A DNA stretch of 64,000 nt from Rhyacichthys aspro. Taxonomy: Eukaryota; Chordata; Actinopteri; Gobiiformes; Rhyacichthyidae. Positions 38,963-63,613 of this stretch are shown here, in pieces (position 1 is the first letter of the stretch; each line of letters opens with the position of its first letter). The notes beneath the pieces are model-generated. The model saw only the letters and a list, made by a program, of their open reading frames with translations. It did no database searches and was not told the DNA's origin. The stretch covers positions 15,663,307 to 15,727,306 of the forward strand of contig CM072151.1 of NCBI GenBank assembly GCA_036850595.1. The letters are read 5' to 3'. Both the position numbers and the translations under genes were made by a program.

Positions 38963-41900
38963 AAAATGGATCAAGTTGTCTCCCTCTGTTTTCTGCGGAA
39001 AAACTGTGATGTCATCGCTGTGCAATAACATTGTTGAATGCATGTCCTTATGAACGATTCTGAATGAGCAAAATGAAGTTTACTTTTTAGTTTGTTTGCT
39101 TTTTATGTTCCAGTAGAATGGAGCACTTGAACACTACTAGATGAAGGATCTTCTTCAGGTGCATCTATTTATTTTGCTTACAAAACTTATTTTTGTATCG
39201 CTAGCTGCTTTATAGGTGGGAATTGCCATCTAGCCATTTTATCTTTTCTAGACAACAAGGACTGAGATGGAATATGTAAAAAGGTGTTAAAACGTGATCA
39301 TGAAACATGGTACGGGCTGTGGGGGGTATTTATGATATTGGCTTCTTATCTGCTTGTAATGATCAAGAATCGATCTGAATCAGCTTTAAAATTGCTATGA
39401 TTTCTATCAACTTTATTAAATTAATAAACTTAATTAAAATAAAAGTGTGTGATTTCTTTTGTGTTATTTTTTGCAACATACATTATACCATATTTTCTGT
39501 GCATCTTGAACTCCTCTGTTTTCTGACAAAGTGGTGCATACTGCTGCATAAGAATGTGTGTGAGTTTCTCATCTCGGCCTGTGTATGCTGGATGTGCTTT
39601 TTGCATTATAGCCCCTAGTGTCTTGAATCAGATTTTCCAGCACATGGTTTATGTTTAAGATGGGCCAGAGCATGCAACAGCGCTGTAGCCAGTCAGGAAA
39701 TATTCTTTGTGGCTCCTTGGACTCTCTGTTCTTGCCTTTAGCTCCTTAGCAACATCACGACTTGACCTACACAACCATCAGTCTTATGATTTGTGTGTAA
39801 ACATTTCTCTATATTTAAGTACACAAATACATCCAAATCTTTAGAGTCATATAGAATTATCTTATCATTTTTATAATTATTAACACAGCGACAAATCATA
39901 GTTATGGATATAGCAAGTTTCTGAGTGAAAAGCTAAGAGCAAAATGTTACTTTGAATCCCAGTCTGTAGCTGTCAAGAGAAAGGCTCTTTTCAGGAGGAA
40001 AAAAGATTTCTGATTGAGTGTTGGATCCTTCTTTAATTGAAACCTTATGTGTGGCATGTGGAATTCTGGGACTTTGGCACACTCCCAAGAATCCACAGAA
40101 TGTGCAGGTTTTTTTTCTCCTCTGCGTTGCCTCTCTCTCTTTCCCTGGACTCCCTCTTTTTTTCTTCTCTGTGCAGGGGTGTCTTACATCAGCCCAGTGA
40201 GTCCTGGTGAAGGCAGCTGACGGACGGACGCAGAGGAGAGGCACACAGAAAGGCAGGGATCGGGACATCCAGCTGTCACACTCTAACTGGAATATTCTCT
40301 AACCATCTCCGAACAAATGGTCTAAAAGGGAAAAACTTCATACAAGTGAGTCTTCTTTTGATTCTAATGCTTTGTCCTTACTGCTTTATGCCATTGTATG
40401 CACATCAAGGTGAAGACTGTGTTGAACTTTACTGAAGCCATGTTTAGAAGCTACACGTTTGAACTCACAGAGGAAGCACAAATTTGAACTTCGTGTCCTT
40501 TTGTGAGCAGTAGTTGCCAGTTCCATAAAGCACAGCCATGCATGACTAGATTCAAACTGCAAAAACATACAGTTTGACTAAAGATGGACTTTCTCAGTTT
40601 ATGGACCTATACAAGAAAAAAGACTATCTTTCCCATTGCGTTTTAATGACATCTTTGTCTCAGATTGATTGTGGTTGGTGGATGAAGTGTTTACTGCATC
40701 ATATAAATTCTTCGATTAACTTTTTGTCATACTAAAGTTTGACTGCTCTGCATCAAGCCCACACGGATTTGAAGCGCCTTTGTTGTGGCAGCGTTGCTCT
40801 AAGGATGTTTTGGAAAGGTTAAACAGTGGAAATACATTTGGGCTCTTATGCGGTTCACGAGATTCTCCACAGATTATGTCAGAGAAGGCCATTTTCTTTA
40901 AACTCCGTGTCTTTCGTTGCTACAGAGTGTGTTATGTAGGTGTTACGTAGGTGGTATGCAGGTGTCCTTATGTGGTATGTGGGTGATAGGTGTGCACACA
41001 GAGGCCTCTTTTCAACCGAACTCCAGCTATTGGGTTTAGTCTACACAGCGGAGTTATCGGAAGAGTTAATAATGAGTCTGAATGAGCTCATGGCTCTGAC
41101 ATTTGAACCAGCCTTCAGCCCACTTCAGGCTCAAAACGAGACGTCTGGATCAGTGGAGGAGTTATTAGAGACAGGTCAAGGTAATCCAGGTCTCTTTACA
41201 AAGCACATTACAGAAATATTATCTATGTAAGACTGAGCAGAAGAAAGGAGAATGGCATCATTCTCTGTGTTCAATGTGGCTTTGGCACATAGCTGTCATT
41301 GTTCGCTTCTTAAACCCTATTTCTTCTCATTTTAATATTTTTCAATCACAAAAATTCAAATTTAATAAAATCTCTTCCAAGGGACTGTCCATGTTGTTTG
41401 GTGTAGCATAAGTCGCTGTACACGATCCACTTCACAACATGAGCTTTCTTCCCATTGTTGAGCCCTGTTTCATTGCATATATAATCCTTTTTTTTTTAAT
41501 TACTCCCATCAGATGCTTAGAAAAGGATATTCGTTTTTTATGAAGCCACATTGTGCAGGGATAAAGGATAAAGCATAAAGACAAACAAACCAAACAATAA
41601 AGCAAACAACCCATAGATAAAAGTCATAATAAAAAGAGTGGGTGTGATTTTTTCCTATTTGTTTAATGAAAGCAGACTTATTGCTTTTGACAGGGATACA
41701 TATGAAATGCCTGTGGTCACTGTCAGTGGAGTGGTTAATGTACTCACTCCTATCCCATTTAAATTTGTTCAGACAGCTGGAAAACAGAGAAGGGAGAGCT
41801 ATTTTGGACAGATTTGATCCTGGACCGCAATATATTATCTGAGTGTAATTTGCTATCTGATACTGTGATGTATAAAAAGAGGTGTTTTGGTGCAGGCGTC

Positions 41901-44900
41901 AAGTGCTTTTAAGAGTGGAGCCACATTAGCAGCTGTTGTCATCTCAGCGTGTCATTTCAATTAGCGGCCCTTCGCTCTGGAGTTTAGAGACGACTGACAT
42001 ACTCACATACACATGCTAATCATATAGCCAGGCCTATAATTTCAGCCCCACATTGAAAACACAGCCGTGGCTTACTTAGCTTAGCTGTAACTCTATGCTC
42101 ATGTTGATTGGAAGTGTTTTCAAATCAATGTTTGTGGGAACAGAAAACCAATGGCACATACACCAGCATGAGGTGCACACTGTAATTTGGTATAAATAGT
42201 GCCATTTTGAGGCACATCAGGCTTAAAATACCACTCTGTTGACTTTGCATCCCACACGTGCTTGACCTTCGACCCTGCCCAAACCAGCCCCTCTCATCAC
42301 CCGCCATTTAGGACAGATAGTGTTACATGTAGCCCCAAGTAAGCTGCGTTTTTCCCTCATTTTCCTTCATTTTTTTAAACAGACAAATCATCCAGAAATG
42401 ATAAATCGAAAACATGCATCAACTTAAAAACACAGTAGTCAGTGTTTAAGGCCGTCTCTGTGTTTGCACATGTGGCCTCTGCCTTTCCTCAGTCATCCCT
42501 CATCGACTGTGGCCCGTTTACATGTGGCAGTCTCTTTTCTTTCATTCTCTCTAACTATGACATTCATTATCTCTTTCTCCAACTCGGCGTCTTGATGGTC
42601 TCCCCGTGTTTTCAAATTACAGGGAAGGTCTGAGGTAACTAAGCATCAAAGAGACCTCATGGCGCAGGGCACACCGCCACAGATGCTAGCCTTTTCCAGT
42701 GAATGAGTTGTCATGGCTGACGTATCGCAGACTGGACAGTGGCTTTATTATCTAGAATAAGAAACAATGTCATTTTGGAATGATTTTTAATAGTTTTACA
42801 GTTAACATTGCATTTTACCATTACTGTACATATTTCTACTAAATGCGAACCTGCAAGCTAGTTTTTCAGTTTTTGCCCATTTTTTAAAAGCCACTGAATG
42901 TCCACACAGACTTTTTGTTGTGTCCTTGTTTCAGATTGAATAAAAAGGGATTTTTTTGTGCAGCTGAGAGTCTGGGACACCCGCTTTTTTTTCTTTAAAA
43001 CCTAGTAGTGTGCGGATTCATTTACCTACCATTTGCTTTCGTGATTAATTCAGATGTCCACTTAGAGCTGAAATTTCAGAAAGCACTTCTTGTAATAGTC
43101 GAATGCACATATGCCCCTCTGCTGTGGATGGACTTCTCCTTTAACAGGGGAAGTAAGGAAAAAGAGGAGGATTTTGGCCGTGGATGCTGTTTTTCCAATC
43201 TGACAGTGTAGCTGTGCACCTCAAGGCCTGGATATTCGATCAAAATGGATTTCCAGTCAAAGAGTTGGGTCTACTCACCTTACATAACAAACAAACCCTT
43301 GTCATTGCACCACATTGATTAGAAAACAGTTTTTTGTTTTGCTGAAAGATGAAAAACAGTGCAGAACTCGGCTGCAGGTGTGCTAAGTGAGAATAACTTT
43401 TCCCCCAAAGGTCTCACCTTTTTGTCTCTAGTGGCCTTCAGATTTCAGCTGGCAGCTTTTATGAGCAGATTAGCTTCACAGGCCGTTCTACCGTCAGAGA
43501 GTAGCAGTGTGTATGGTTCATTGTAAGCGTCGCATTATAACATTGGTAGCTAAAAGACTGAGGACATGAATCATTAGATAGGCTGTAGGAGAGGAAGCTT
43601 ATGTGTTTTTGTTTGCTGCTATCATAAATGGAACTATGGTGTAAAGCATAAAGATTATAGAGCTATATATATAATAAATTGTGATTAAATGTGGTAAAAC
43701 CCTCTATCTATTACTGATCCACTAATGTTTTCTAATCTGGCCTGTCGTTAGCCTCAACAGCTACTTTACTTGAGGTTTTCCTTCATGCATCTTGCACTAT
43801 GAACTTTTTCCAAATATTTTAACAACTTTTGTCTCTATAAACTCAGACCCAATATATAAAAATGCATATAAGAGGATATGAGTGATGTCAAAGTTTTTTG
43901 GTCCCCTCTTATTTAGATCACACATAAGCTTTACCCCCTATATCTTATACTAATTGCTAATTTCTTCTGATTTTTACAGTGAATTTTTTATGTTTGTTTT
44001 AGAGAATACTACACTATGTTGGTTGAAAAGTTATTATATATAATTTAGGAAAAGCCATGTGAGGAAGCAATATTTCAAAATCCAGAACAATCAGTGCAGC
44101 ATAAAATAATGTGTGTAATGTTATGCTTTGTAATGTTTAACTAAAACATCGATTTATCTTTGGCTTGTAGAGTTTCTATTTTAAAGCTGCATACATGAAA
44201 CCTCTAATGCCCATTTTGTAGCCCATGAAACTGACTCAGATTACAGTAAAAATCAATCTTTTCATCCACTCTGTCATAAAGCAAGCCTGTATCATTACAT
44301 GTGCTTTGTGGTGTACAATGTCCTACAATTATACATGTGGAGTGAAACATGTCTCCCTAGGTGTCCTATCTTATCCACACAATGGAAGATTGTTGTCCTG
44401 TGTTCGAGCCAAGAACATGTAATTACATACTGCGTGTGTGCGTACTGTGTGTCCTCAGACTTTACTGCTGGGAGTTTACACGGCTCCACCTGGGTCCGAT
44501 TGGGAAATGTGATTCGGATTTCATGCATTCCCATAAAACTGAAAAAAAAAAACAAAAAAAAAACTGCAATGCTTTGTTACGGCCTTAAGGGAGAAACAAG
44601 AGGATATAATAGGAAGCACATGCATTTGGTTATGGTGCGTAGCATGTGGCCGCACTGTATAGTAATCAAACTCAGCAGCACCATTGCGGCTAAAGGCGTG
44701 CACACATACGTTAAACAGGCTGTATACTACTCGAAGTGTTTGGCCTTGTCACGTCTGGAGAGCGGCGTGGACTGGCCTCTGCATACCAACAGAGGCAAAT
44801 GCAATGGAGCATATTTGACATGTCACTGATTACACTGTGATTCTGTATCCATAATGTGTATACATATTCATTAATTCAGAGCAGCGCTATTATAAACTTT

Positions 44901-47900
44901 CATTGTCCCAAGTGGCATTTTTTCCTTCCTGCAGTCATTCAAAAAGAGTCGTTTTGGGCTAGGATTCATATTTCTTTCATTTAAGCTATTTGACTTTGGT
45001 TCATCCATGTCCTCTTTCACATAAAATGGAATAATTTGCTGAATACTTGGTTCATAAAAATTGCAGGGCCAGAACCAAACGTTAAGTGGAGCCTCTTTGT
45101 GGACTACTCTAATCTCTGCTTTGAATTCGCAGCCAACATTTTAACAGCCTTTTTATTTTAATATCTGTCATACTATAAAGAAAGGTATTATTGTCCTCGT
45201 TAGACTGCACCAATTATTATTCATGTGTATAATTATGATGGAGCACCGCACCTTTCTACTTTTTAAATCTATTTTTCTGCTGCAAATCTTGCTGTTTGGT
45301 GAAAGTATTACGAAGTGGTCTGTTAGGTTGTATGTGTGAGTCAGAGACAGGACTGAGCAAAGCCAGTTAAACCTGTGTGTTGATTCAACTGGTTTTCCCA
45401 GAGTCAAGGACCATGATTGTCTGTGTGTTCAGCTCTCGAGAATTTCAGAGTATGCTCAAACCGAAAAGTCTGGGAAAACAAAATAAAGTGGTGTAATGTT
45501 TATGATGTGAAAGGTCTTCGGGAGGACATGATGAGTGTCTTTGAACTAGTGTCTTCTTCTGTCTTTTATAAATCAGCGCAGAGTGGATAAGTAATTCAGC
45601 TTTCTGATTCAGGAATGAAGGTGCAGCTTGAGTTTCTCGGTCCAGCTCTGTGGGCTTGTGGCTTTCTGAGGGGAGTATCTGTCCTTCACCGCTTCCTGAA
45701 CTAGCCAACTGGGAGCTGATATTTATGGGGAACAGACAGTTTTTTTTTGTGTTTTTTTTTTTTTATTTTTTTTCAGCAGAAACCCAAGTCAATAGCTGTT
45801 CTATTCACTCGACTCGAATTAATATAATAAACATAGGTGGCTATTTGTGTTTTTGGCTAATGCATCCTGGTGCTAGTTAGTTCACACTGGCACAGACTGT
45901 GTCATGTGACTTCTTTTTTATTTCATAGCATTAAAGATAGTTGTGAGTGTGAGAGGATAAGTTTGAAATACATAGTCCATTCATGCCTTTTTTGCCATTT
46001 AGCCACAGTAGTATGAGGGGAACATGTTGCTCATTAAAACAATAGAATGAATGGAATATTTGACAGTCTTTATGATATAATGGAAGTAATGTGAAGGCTA
46101 CATTCTGGGACGTAGACCACATTTGGTTTTGTTTTCAGATTTGCAATCAAAATGGCTGCTGTGCTGGGGCTTTAGGACTTAATCTTAATACTGAGCATGT
46201 GAAGGCTTTTCTAAAGAGGCTGTTCTCCCCTAAGACCGTCATCAATCTGACGGTTAAAAATGTCTACAAGTGTAGAAGTAAATGTGGCCAACTTTCCCTT
46301 GTGAGCTGTAACTCAGTGTATCTTAAAGTCTGGTGGCAGTGCGTACAGTCGGTGGAAAGTCAAACACCGCTCTGTTATGACTCTTGTCATTCACTAGACT
46401 TTTCTGTTCCTCTCTTTTATGGCTCTTCTCATCTCCATAATTTGTACTATAGAAGTCAGCGCCCATATGCTTTGGTTGCTTTATACATTTTTTCGCAGAG
46501 TTTGTTTTTGGTTCTTATTTGGGAAGCTTTTAGAAGTGTCAGTGGACCCGAGGTTGGTTTATTTTCATAAATGTGCAGCCTGGAGTGTGTTGTGTTTGCG
46601 TATGGATAGTTAGAAAGATCAGGCTGAATTTTAAAACAACATATGCACACATGGGGCTATCTGAATTGATCATCTAAATGCACAGTAAATGCAAAATGAG
46701 TTTAAACATCTTTGCAAGTGATGCCTGTCCCTTTTTCACATTTTGATGAGAATACGTCCTCAGTTAAAGTGAAAATACAGTGACTTGGGTTTACAGTGAA
46801 ACGTGTGACATTTTGTTCCAGTTAATCCTGTGATGGTGTTATTTTTCCCATCGTCTTTGAACTTCAGAAAAAGGTGACTCTTGTTTGTACGGTTGCCATA
46901 GTTACACCAGTAGTGCTGAAAGTCAAACCAAACACTGCTTGTTGCTGCACAATTTGTTTAATTAGCAGTAAAATGTCAGACATCCACGGAGGAAGTATTT
47001 TCCAGAACTAATCTCTTGGTTAACTCTTTGACGTATTCTGCTAAGTTATTGTTGCTTGAAACTGAAATGAACCAGAACTTACTGGACGCAGTTTGTTGCT
47101 CAGATACGACATGAATATTTTTTTCCTGTGAGACGAGAAGCAAAGAAATTTCCAGAGCTGTGAACCTGTAGCTGCTGTACTGCTGACTGATGTGATGTTA
47201 CTGAAGCAGAGCCCAGCCACTCATTTTACGCAGGTTTTGGGAAGCAGCTGGGAAAAGCAGGGGCGAGTGTGATAATATCATTTTCACCTTTAACAAATGC
47301 TGAGAGCTGTGCGGTGTTAAACCATGACTAAACTTTTGATTTTCTCGTCAGTCAAAGCTTATTTTTTTTACCCTTATGAAAGCATTGTGTATCCTTAGGC
47401 GAGGGCAGGTCACAGCTGTGGGATTTAATCTGTTCAACCTCAATCTCAAGTAAAGATTGGTACATACATATCAAATCATTAAAATATCCCAATTGAAAAA
47501 GAAAAATCCCGCTATGAAACTCAGAGTGACGTTTCTATCTTGTGAAAAAATCCTGCCAAATCTTATACATTTTGAGAGATACCAGTCCCATTTGTGTGAG
47601 TATGTTTTATGTAGAAACAATCTGGACTTTAAGAATCTGCAACCCAAAGAGTGGTTCGCCTCTTTTTTGATGAAACACAAGCTGCCTTTACATAAACGTA
47701 ACTCAGCCCACGGTAAACACATTTGTGCCTTTCAAACACACACAAGCCGTCAGGTGTTTGTGTTTCATTAGCGGCGAAAGGAGCCGAAAGGGGGCTGTGA
47801 TTTAGTAAAAGAGCCTCAGCTGGGAAGTGGCTGCAACCTGAAGCTGCAGGAAATGATCGGGAGGGAAGCATTAAGATTACGCACTAAGAAAGAAGCATTT

Positions 47901-49347
47901 AGAGTGTAATTAGTCAAAGTTAAAAAGGTACATCAATGCTGGGAGTTTGGGGTGACTGTTTAACAAATGATGTTGTCTCTATCCACAATCCAGTGTCACA
48001 TATGAAGCAGAGAAACTAATCAAATTGATGTTATTTTACTTTTGGGCTGAAATATAGCTTATGTGGGCATGGGCTCAAAAATAACAGAGAAAGATTGTTA
48101 TTCATAGATAGCATACGTGCATAATGAAGGCCTGCACTTCATATATGTCAGGAGTACAATTGCCTCTTTGGTTAGGACTGCATGTGAAATAGGTACCATC
48201 TATTGTCTATTGGGACAGATCTAGTTGAGTCGAGTTTATTTGATAGTTCATACTGAGTGAAGTCCTATTTTTCAGCATTGTGTCCCATTAAGTATTGTAA
48301 ATCAGTTAGAACTGACCCGGTCTGTTGCTGATCCTTCTATTTTTTGTGCAAAAATATCAAGTTAATGTTGGTTTTGGCTGGTCATGAAGACCAGGAAATG
48401 TCTGATACACACACAAAACCAATGTCTCTCAGTGAAAATTCCCACAGTGCTACACTAGTTTTGTTTTACGTTATGCTCCTGTGAGTTTGGATGACCCTGC
48501 TTTGGCGATGCCTTTTTGGAAAACAGTAGTAATGGAAGTATTAAAAAAGAGAGAGTTGCAGAGATGCATTAACATGAGGTACTGGTTTTAAAGTCGACTT
48601 TCTCGCTAATACAAAAGAAACTGTCTTGTTCTGTGTAGCGTTGCATAAGCATTAACATGTCGTAAAGCATAAAAGCACCCCGGTTATATAACAAAGAAGC
48701 TGCGCTGCTGTAGAAGCACCCTCCTGTTTTACACAAGTAGTTAACTCCGGCACATTAGAGAACCACAATGAGCTCGAATCCACATGTCTTTTGTGAAACG
48801 TGTTCAGATGTGTGAGCCGACACATCCCTATTGTTGATGCTTAATTAGACGTGAAGTTGCATTGGTCAGTATTTTTCAGTTCTTGTCCGTTTGTATTTGG
48901 GTATTCATAAAAATCATGTCTTTCCACTTTTGGTCTCAGCGGTAGTTTGAGGTGGCTTGTAGTCACTGCCCCAGTCCTGCTGAAGTCATGTCTGTGACTC
49001 AGTTGCTTTATATCTCATTCTCTCCCCTCCATCACGTAACTCTTGATTCATGTCTTCATTTCTTTTTTTCTGTAGATGCTTGTGTGTTGCAAATAAACTG
49101 AAATTTTCAGTCTTGTGTGGCTGACAGAGAAATGTTCCAAAGATTATTTAATAGACCTTTTCCAACGAAATGGAAATTCCATTGTTGGAAAGCAATTATT
49201 TCCTTTTATTGAATGAAGTAAAAGTGTGCTTGTAATTAAGCTCCCATTTTATATGTCCTAACAAATGTTTGGTTCCCATGAATACCACTGAGGAAAGTAA
49301 TGTGTACTGTATGTTTTCATAACCCTCTGTTTCTGTTCATTTTGCAG
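38963..49347 (+). other. uap1 3' UTR, ddr2 upstream region and first ddr2 intron
   Basis: The uap1 3' UTR runs to candidate poly(A) signals AATAAA at 39423-39428 and 39438-39443. Around 40180-40345 a segment ends in a consensus donor (CATACAA|GTGAGT) and follows a pyrimidine-rich tract ending TCTGTGCAG. It could be a non-coding first or second exon of ddr2. From about 40350 to 49347 I see no coding exon; the longer ORFs here lack similarity or splice logic. An imperfect GTAGGTGTTAC-type repeat lies at 40926-40990. The stretch is best read as the large first intron of ddr2. Confidence 0.4.
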
Positions 49348-49379
49348 GTCAGAAGCCGGTCTCTGTCCATGTATTCAGG

Positions 49380-60775
<11,396 letters not shown>

Positions 60776-61801
60776 GACAATGATGCCCTGTGTGGATGGC
60801 CCAGGTTTAAGCTAACATTTTTCATCAAAAAGACTCAGCTGCAACTTGGGAAACACTGTTTGACGAACAAAAAATGCATACGTGCATGTCAGCATCATCT
60901 CAATGAAAAAACTTACAGGCAGTTCTGAGGACATCATTCATTTTATGGAACATTAAATACACCAAAACAACATTTGAACTATGTTAAGGAAACCAAATTT
61001 AAATGTAGCAACTACCATACTGCACTTTTTAAATTTTATTTTAATTGAATTGTGTGTTTCTCATGTTACAATTACGTTGTATACTATGGAAGACTGCTTG
61101 AATGTAGAATGAGTGCAGCAAAAATACTGTTGCTGTTATTTCAAGTACTTCATCTCAGTTTCTCAGACTGCACACATTCAAACGCTAACAGAAAAACATC
61201 TGTGACATCTCCCTGCAGTGATTTGATGTGTATGTGACTGTATTTTCACTAGACAAAACTCTAATATCAGTATTTGTTACAAATATTTATATGTTTATAT
61301 TTGTTATAATTTGATCATTTGTTGATTTATGTTATGTTTTGATTTATTGACATGCTCTTATAGAAGAGATTAATGCTACCATTTTAGTTGTTTTTCCTTT
61401 TTTAGTCTTGACAGACCATATACATTTTCTCCGATCATATTTCCAAAGGTGCTTATTGGGAAGCTTGGTTATGCTTTTGCTTTGAAAGAAGCTGAAAGGA
61501 AAAGTGAAATGAGTATTTGTTTGATGAATACAGACATCCAAGTCTTATATCTAGCCTTATTCTGTGCATATTCTCTTTATATTTTAACCCACACACTACA
61601 TATCACTGTTTTATCAGTTAAGCCATCTTCAGGCTCTACTTTTGTGTCAGAGGCCTTTATACCACTCATCTTGGCCTTAAAAAATTTGGTGGTTTAAATG
61701 GCTAATTTTTAACGTTTTGTTACACAAAGATCTGTGTCATTTTGTAGGAAACAAATAATACAGATGTTAACAAGCTTGTACATTGATGGAACAAAAATAA
61801 A
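60776..61801 (+). terminator. ddr2: ddr2 3' UTR with terminal AATAAA
   Basis: About 1 kb of AT-rich, non-coding DNA follows the ddr2 stop and ends with AATAAA at 61796-61801, the most plausible poly(A) signal. Only about 255 bp separate this signal from the hsd17b7 start codon. Confidence 0.55.
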
Positions 61802-61899
61802 CAGGAGCTGAACTATTTAAGAGTGTTATTTATTTAGCAGATGATAAATGTTTTATAGCAGCAGGTTGTCCAAACCATGTATAGGCTGAGAACATGGTT

Positions 61900-62056
61900 G
61901 AGCTGACTGGAGGTGTGCTCTGATTGGCTGGGAGCATCTCTCTTGTCCAATCACAGCATGCAGGAGGAGCTCAGGTTTTTTGATGATACCAATGAGGCTC
62001 AAGATACAACACTTGTTGCTTCTCTCCCTGTATTCTTGTCAATTTAATCCAAGAGG
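61900..62056 (+). promoter_or_regulatory. hsd17b7: Compact hsd17b7 promoter with paired CCAAT boxes
   Basis: An inverted CCAAT box (TGATTGGCTG, ATTGG at 61923-61927) and a direct CCAAT (61947-61951) stand 24 bp apart, about 105-135 bp upstream of the ATG. Paired CCAAT boxes are typical NF-Y sites, and NF-Y cooperates with SREBP at cholesterol-synthesis genes, which fits HSD17B7. I do not see a clear sterol regulatory element. Confidence 0.45.
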
Positions 62057-63613
62057 ATGCCTCAAGTGGTTTTGGTCACAGGAGCAAACAGGTAATTGAT
62101 ACTTTTATTATTCTCACTGTCAACTTCAAATGTCAAATTTCACTTAAAATACTTATGAATTAAAAAAAATAATCTTTTCTTCTTTTCTTTGAAAATTGTC
62201 TTCTTAACTGATTTTTGTCCTCACCATTTAAACCTGAAATGGTCACTAAGTATTTTTAAAACACACAACAAACAAAACAAGTAGCCTACCGTTTTTTTAT
62301 GTGTGTACATGACTATTGTTATAAACCTGTCATTACATTGCACTGTATGGTTATTGTTGTAGTGGCGTTGGCCTGGCCTTGTGTAAGAGGCTCCTATCTG
62401 AAGACACAGAGGGTATCCAGCTGTGTATGGCCTGCAGGAACATGCAGCGGGCCCTGACTGCCCGCTCAGCCCTTCTTGCCTCTTACCCTTTGGCCCATGT
62501 GGACATTCTGTGTCTGGACACCAGCAGCATCTCTTCAGTCATCAGTGCTGCACAGGAGTTCAAGCGCAGGTGGGATAGGAAGCAAAAACACATCTAATAA
62601 GTAGAAATGCATCTAGCATAATGCCTGTTATACCTGCACAATTAAAACCTAGGATCATTTACTCACAAACTACAACAAAGTTTGTGAGTAAATGATACTA
62701 GGTTTTAATTGTGCAGGTATAACAGGCTGGACTACCTCTACCTGAATGCAGGCATCATGCCAAACACACAATTTCACTGCAAAGCTCTTCTCAAAGGTCT
62801 CTTCACTGGGTAAGTTTGTTCAGGAGTTCAGAAATGTTATAACAATAATATTAGACACTCTCCGGGCTTCCTCGTGTAATAGAGAAACGTGTGTGTGTCT
62901 CAGATTGTTCTTTGTGTTCTCACATTACTCTTTGTGAGACTATTTTGTAGATCCAATGTACCTATCTGTGTGTAACTTTTGCCTACCATTTATGCACATC
63001 TTGACCTTGGTAACAAGTTTGAACCTTTCCTGGGGTTACTTCCTGTGCACTGGGCACCATATAACACCCCATTCTGACTTTCCTCTTTGCCTCCCAGTAG
63101 TCTACACACCACTCTGTAGTACTCTGTAAATGACACAGTGATATCTGGATTAAATACCATTTAGAGTTGGTGTCAGAAGTGGAATTCATATTCACATGGC
63201 TGGTATGTATAAAAGAAATATTTTAAACATCTATTCATTCCCTATACTTATAGGTGGTGTTGGCTTAAGCCTATCCCATCTGCATAGGGTGTGATTTATT
63301 CCCATGGGCAATTTGGAATCACTAAAGACCTGCATTCTCCTTGTAATGTCTTTGAAAATGTGGAGAAACTCTCACACAGAAAGTACCCACAGAAGGACAG
63401 GGCGAACATGCAAACTCCATATTTAAACATGTTGTTCTAATATATACATATATTGTTTTTGGAGCTTATTTCTTATAATATTCCTGTAATGCTTGCAGCA
63501 AAATCATTACCATGTTTTCCACTGGAGTGGGGTTTCTAACCCAGAAGGACAACTTTACCCCCGATGGCTTTCAAGAAGTGTTTGCAACAAACCTCTTTGG
63601 TCACTTTCTATTA
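62057..63613 (+). CDS. hsd17b7: 17-beta-hydroxysteroid dehydrogenase 7 / 3-ketosteroid reductase, 5' part
   Basis: Four exons are in view: 62057-62091, 62363-62569, 62717-62809 and 63499-63613, encoding the first 150 residues of a protein of about 340. The gene continues beyond the window. HSD17B7 is an ER-bound short-chain dehydrogenase that reduces the 3-keto group of zymosterone-type intermediates in cholesterol synthesis and can reduce estrone. Visible: the NAD(P)-binding TGANSGVGLAL (the glycine-rich TGxxxGxG), CRNMQRA, the structural LNAGIMPN and the helix-D region [15 protein letters not shown]. The catalytic S-Y-K residues lie in later exons. The 5' end matches the family start (human MRKVVLITGASSG; here [13 protein letters not shown]). 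The acceptor of exon 3 lies inside a long inverted repeat. Confidence 0.95.
62623..62727. repeat. 48-nt-arm near-perfect inverted repeat across the hsd17b7 exon 3 acceptor
   Basis: The left arm 62623-62670 is the reverse complement of the right arm 62680-62727 at 47 of 48 positions (mismatch at 62653 against 62697). The loop is 9 nt (62671-62679). The right arm holds the end of intron 2, the AG acceptor (62715-62716) and the first 11 nt of exon 3, so the left arm carries an inverted copy of exon sequence. Confidence 0.95.
63231..63420. mobile_element. Diverged teleost interspersed repeat in hsd17b7 intron 3
   Basis: The order of phrases matches, with many changes, a very common fish repeat: TTAAGCCTATCCCATCTGCA, then ATAGGGTG, then GGGCAATTTGGAATCACTAA, then TGCATTCTCCTTGTAATGTC, and finally GGCGAACATGCAAACTCCAT. 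The consensus I know reads AGCCTATCCCAGCTG..ATAGGG, GGACAATTTAGAGTCACC, GCATGTCTTTGGACTG and GGGAGAACATGCAAACTCC. It is non-coding and old, with several internal deletions. Confidence 0.7.

Noticed and set aside
44299..44829. 176-codon ORF on the plus strand
   Set aside because: It lies in the first ddr2 intron, has no recognisable domain or family resemblance, contains poly-lysine from an A-run and overlaps equally long ORFs in other frames.
46091..46570. 159-codon ORF on the plus strand
   Set aside because: Intronic, no similarity I can name, and low-complexity hydrophobic stretches typical of translated AT-rich DNA.
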